A stretch of DNA of 64,000 nt from Schistosoma haematobium (lineage: Eukaryota > Platyhelminthes > Trematoda > Strigeidida > Schistosomatidae): positions 33,277,809-33,341,808 of the forward strand of contig NC_067197.1 of the NCBI RefSeq assembly GCF_000699445.3. The letters run 5' to 3'. The first letter of the stretch is position 1, and every line of letters begins with the position of its first letter. This document shows positions 60,735 through 64,000 of the stretch, one piece after another. Below the pieces are notes generated by a model, which was not told where the DNA came from, did not search any database, and saw nothing but the letters and a program-made list of their open reading frames with translations. The position numbers and the translations under genes are program-made.

Positions 60735-60799
60735 TCAACTTCTCTCTTGTTGATCTAATTTATTTGTAACCTGACGGATTAAAGTTTCTAAATCACCGA
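60735..60799 (-). CDS. coiled-coil protein, terminal exon
   Basis: A 65-bp coding part after TTTTTTTAAAG, phase 1 in, TGA at 60735-60737. Short amphipathic helix. Confidence 0.5.
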
Positions 60800-62982
60800 C
60801 TTTAAAAAAAATGAAAAATTCAGAAAAGAAAGAAAAAAGAATAATTTTAATGAATCAATTCTAATTTATATAAACACAATTAAAATTAGATAAAATTATA
60901 ATTTAAAAACAACTTGTAAGGTAAATTCCATTGGAAAATGGTACCCCTTGAATAAACATTGGGAATTAAAAGTCAATAAATAAATTTCATCTTAACTTGG
61001 AACTTTATACACATATCTTCACACAGAATCTAATAAAATATTAAAAGCATACTTGGTAGTGATTAACTATGACATTGAGCTTTTAATGTTTTATTGCATA
61101 TCAGTGCTTTATTAAGTCAATCGGTTATGTAGGATGGAATATAACAACCCACAAAGTACAATAATCTAGATTAATGACTTCGATCCTGGAATTCATTTCG
61201 ATTTGTAATACATGATAAATCCCACTGTCATTGAAGTACATTATGATTGAAACTTATCTCGAAGTTGAACAAACTCTTTTTAAAACATACATGAACTGAT
61301 CACATATATTGACAAAACAATAATTAACTAATTATTATCCAAAGACAAGTTCATTATAAGAAGGATAAATCAATAAATTTAGTTCTCATGAAATACTATA
61401 GCTTAAGTTTTATCGTACTATATATATAAATGTTGGATTAATTTTATTTATTTTATCACAATAACCTGTATTACAACCCCTTTATTACAGTTTACAAGTT
61501 GAGTACGCACATATATATTTAGCTCGCTTCAATGATAAAATGTTGCCAACGTTTCCTAATTTCAATAACAACAATTTATTAAAACTTTACGATCATTGTT
61601 CAGATTACGAATAATCTAACAAACATGGGACTTGTTTACACATTTATAATTTAAAACACATATACCATGTCGAGAGTAGGTCAAATATAAACAACCAAAT
61701 TAGATGATCGCAATGCTATAATATGAATTTGGAAATGCAGATTATTGGATTCTGAAAACGTGGTTTAAAAGGTGACTTAATAAAAGGTTCCACTTATTCT
61801 TCTCACTCATTTATTGCTTGTTGTCGTTTTTTTCCGTTCATTCTTTTGGTGTCTCTTCTTCAGTATTTGTATATTTGAAATGATTCTTCACACACCCTTT
61901 TATTGTGTAAAATTGAATGATTGTCATTTTAATAAATTTATTTTCTCAGGCTTTGACCGAATTCCCATATTGATATGTTTATTTAAAATTTTTTAATGCT
62001 TATTACTACCAGTGAACCTGTTCCACTGTTATCATTGACTTAAAAACTGCTTCGATTGATTCATTCCTTTTCATATGAACGTGAAAAGACATTATTAAAG
62101 CTTGATAAAGGTAAAATTGAGAACAGCATTGTTTAATTATATGTATTATTCTAAAATAAAAGTCGTCTCTTCACCCTACTACTACTAACTTTCGAACCTA
62201 AATCAGAACAACAATGATAACAAAAATTACCGTTACAAAAAGTAGTAAACTTAACTAATATCTACCAGTATAGAGGTTTGTTGTGATTATTGAATGTTAT
62301 CGTGTTCACGAACCGACCTAAGTTAGATAATCATTGAAAACTAGAAAGCCCTGGACACAGCTCTTTCGTCCTCGAATGGAACTCTTCAGTGACGTCTTGG
62401 TTCTCAAAGGTTGATTTGGGGTGGTTTATGATCTCAGTCAACTGCTATCAACTTACCAGGATCTGATGAATTCTCCGTAGTTCGCCTTACGTTCCCTAAT
62501 TTATCGACGAGAGAGGATGGCGTAAAATTCATAGAAGATCGATTTGAGGCCGATAATTTGTAGTTACTAAGACCTGAATTTGGAAATGTGTTGTCTTCCA
62601 CTAGCAACTTTACAGATGAAGGATTACGACTGTGAAGTTGATGTAAAATTGATTTGCATCCATTTTTTTGATTATCAACTAAGTCTAAACCATTATTATG
62701 ATGTAAGTGAGAATCTAAAATTATATCATTAAGTTCATCAGCATGTACAGAATGATTTGCCAAATGTGGGAGATTTTTTACAGCTGCTGTTTCAATAGAT
62801 AATTGTTTAGCTTTTTGACAAGCTAATTCTGCTTTTTGTTCCGCTAAATAAAATCGATTCTCGGTTTCATGCAGTAGTTTTTCAGTGTCGTGTAATTTTG
62901 TATTCAAATCTGAAATTTGATTAGTAAGAATAGTTTTTAAGTCTTCATGTGATTTTGATTCATTCTGAAGTCGTTGCTCTAA
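60735..62982 (-). CDS. coiled-coil protein, last two exons (gene continues beyond the window)
   Basis: Two phase-compatible exons. 62,457-62,982 (acceptor AAATTTTAG, donor GTAAGT) encodes a heptad-rich stretch (LEQRLQNESKSHEDLKTIL, LNTKLHDTEKLLHETENRF) followed by a Ser/Asn-rich linker. 60,735-60,799 encodes GDLETLIRQVTNKLDQQERS and the stop. The arrangement coiled coil - linker - short C-terminal helix suits a scaffolding or cytoskeletal protein, but I recognise no family. Earlier exons would lie beyond 63 kb. Confidence 0.62.
62457..62982 (-). CDS. coiled-coil protein, penultimate exon
   Basis: 526 bp, exit phase 1. The first ~70 residues form a coiled coil with Leu/Ile heptads; the rest is polar, with DLVDNQKNGCKSILHQLHS. 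Confidence 0.65.
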
Positions 62983-63439
62983 CTAAAATTTAGATGATAA
63001 AAATACCATGATTAAGATGATATGATACGTATCACAGGTTTTATGAACACAAACGAAAAAAATTTAAGAAAATTATTATAAGTCTTTAGTTAAGTTAGAT
63101 AATGCCAGCAGTGAAGTATGGGTTGAAAATTTTGTCCTATTTGAGACTGGTCTGTTAGGTGTTCCAGCATGTCAGCCATAATGTTCACATTGAGACTCAG
63201 ACCATGGTAAACTTCGCTTAATATGTCCAACGTGTTATAAAATGAACTACTGATTTTAGATAGGTTTTACAATGAATATGAATCTTATTTATGATGGTTT
63301 GTATTCCCCAGTGATTTGAAATTAAGATTACCATTGATCATTTTCTTTTAAAATATGAGCATTGCAAACAGTCTGTCTCAATATAGTCATTTAGTCACAG
63401 GCTTTTAGTAAAGCTGGAGGGTAGCTAGTAGTAGAACTT

Positions 63440-63472
63440 AGAAAGCGCGTTTGGGACTCGTCAGCTGAATGT
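63440..63472 (-). ncRNA. deleted hammerhead-like motif
   Basis: On the minus strand ATTCAGCTGACGAGTCCCAA is followed at once by ACGCGC. The right half of stem II and the first part of GAAA are missing compared with the 6.26-kb motif. A non-functional relic of the same dispersed family. Confidence 0.45.
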
Positions 63473-64000
63473 GCCCGTATACCAAACGAAATAAAAATAT
63501 CAAAGCACTCTGGTCAGGATGCACTGATACCGAAAGAGACTAACTAATGGGAGTCCATAATATCAATAACCAGAAAATAAAAATCCTTTTAGATAAGATG
63601 TGATAAAAGGAAGTAGGGTAAAAAAACACATTTGATAAAACGGAAAATTTCATTCTTAAAATTCATAATTGGATATCGCTTGAGTGGAAATAGATCAAAA
63701 CCGTAGATAATTACAGTATCAAAGCATTAGTTTATCATCGTAGTCAAAAATGAAGTGGATGGATAAGGAAAGAGACCCATTGTGTCATTGAAGAATGAAA
63801 GCGATTCGACAAAGAAAATTTTCTTTTCGACGATTTCATTTACATAAGCTGTGTAATCGTATTTATAGTTAATTTTATTTGCTAGTCTACAGTAAACCAT
63901 AATGGTGCTAAATAATTAAAAATACTTCCAGTGGGTTTTTTATAATGAATTGCTCATGAAAATCAGATATTGTAAGGTAGTTGTGTATTAATCAGCTGAT

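Noticed and set aside
1..64000. CRISPR arrays, operons, rRNA
   Set aside because: No regularly spaced direct repeats, no compact gene clusters and no rRNA-like segments; the sequence is eukaryotic.

Overview
This window looks like nuclear DNA of a schistosomatid flatworm, probably Schistosoma. It is AT-rich and its genes are split into short exons by GT-AG introns, some under 100 bp. It carries the repeat families expected of these worms: Smα-like SINEs with hammerhead ribozyme motifs, RTE- and CR1-clade LINEs, a gypsy element and a BEL/Pao element. No bacterial-style operon, CRISPR array or rRNA was seen. Exons were assembled by eye from splice sites, reading phase and remembered protein families. 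No alignment was run.

Region 1 (0.6-17.6 kb, minus strand) is one long gene. Its conserved part reads as a homologue of the meiotic axis protein SYCP2: an ARM-like N-terminal domain, then the Spt16M-like (SLR) domain, then a long disordered tail. Fifteen exons are placed with compatible phase; one more short exon is a candidate. Introns hold a tRNA-derived SINE with a decayed hammerhead (4.4-4.6 kb), a second hammerhead-like motif (6.26 kb) and simple repeats.

Region 2 (17.6-30.9 kb) is mostly transposon debris. It holds repeat fragments, an orphan exon at 21.2 kb, a broken BEL/Pao element (22.3-24.8 kb) with a 0.47-kb insertion, and a decayed RTE-clade LINE (26.1-28.4 kb).

Region 3 (30.9-39.5 kb, minus strand) is a complete six-exon gene for the mitochondrial GDP-forming succinyl-CoA ligase beta subunit (SUCLG2 type), about 441 residues. 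Its 4.3-kb third intron (counted here as intron 2) contains a LINE tail and a 2.1-kb repeat block.

Region 4 (35-56.5 kb) is a mosaic of near-identical repeats. A 2,450-bp block at 24,973-27,422 recurs inverted at 44,744-47,193. A 269-bp TG...CA LTR-like unit occurs four times. The block 52,659-56,446 is an inverted copy that joins 36,125-38,182 directly to 43,012-44,746 through one such unit. It lacks the intervening 4.6 kb, which carries SUCLG2 exons 1-2. A degenerate gypsy pol lies at 47.2-50.6 kb.

Region 5 (57-63 kb, minus strand) holds a short gene that resembles the OB-fold of STN1 (telomere CST complex), an unidentified 73-residue frame at 59.5 kb, and the 3' end of a coiled-coil gene (60.7-63.0 kb) that runs off the window.
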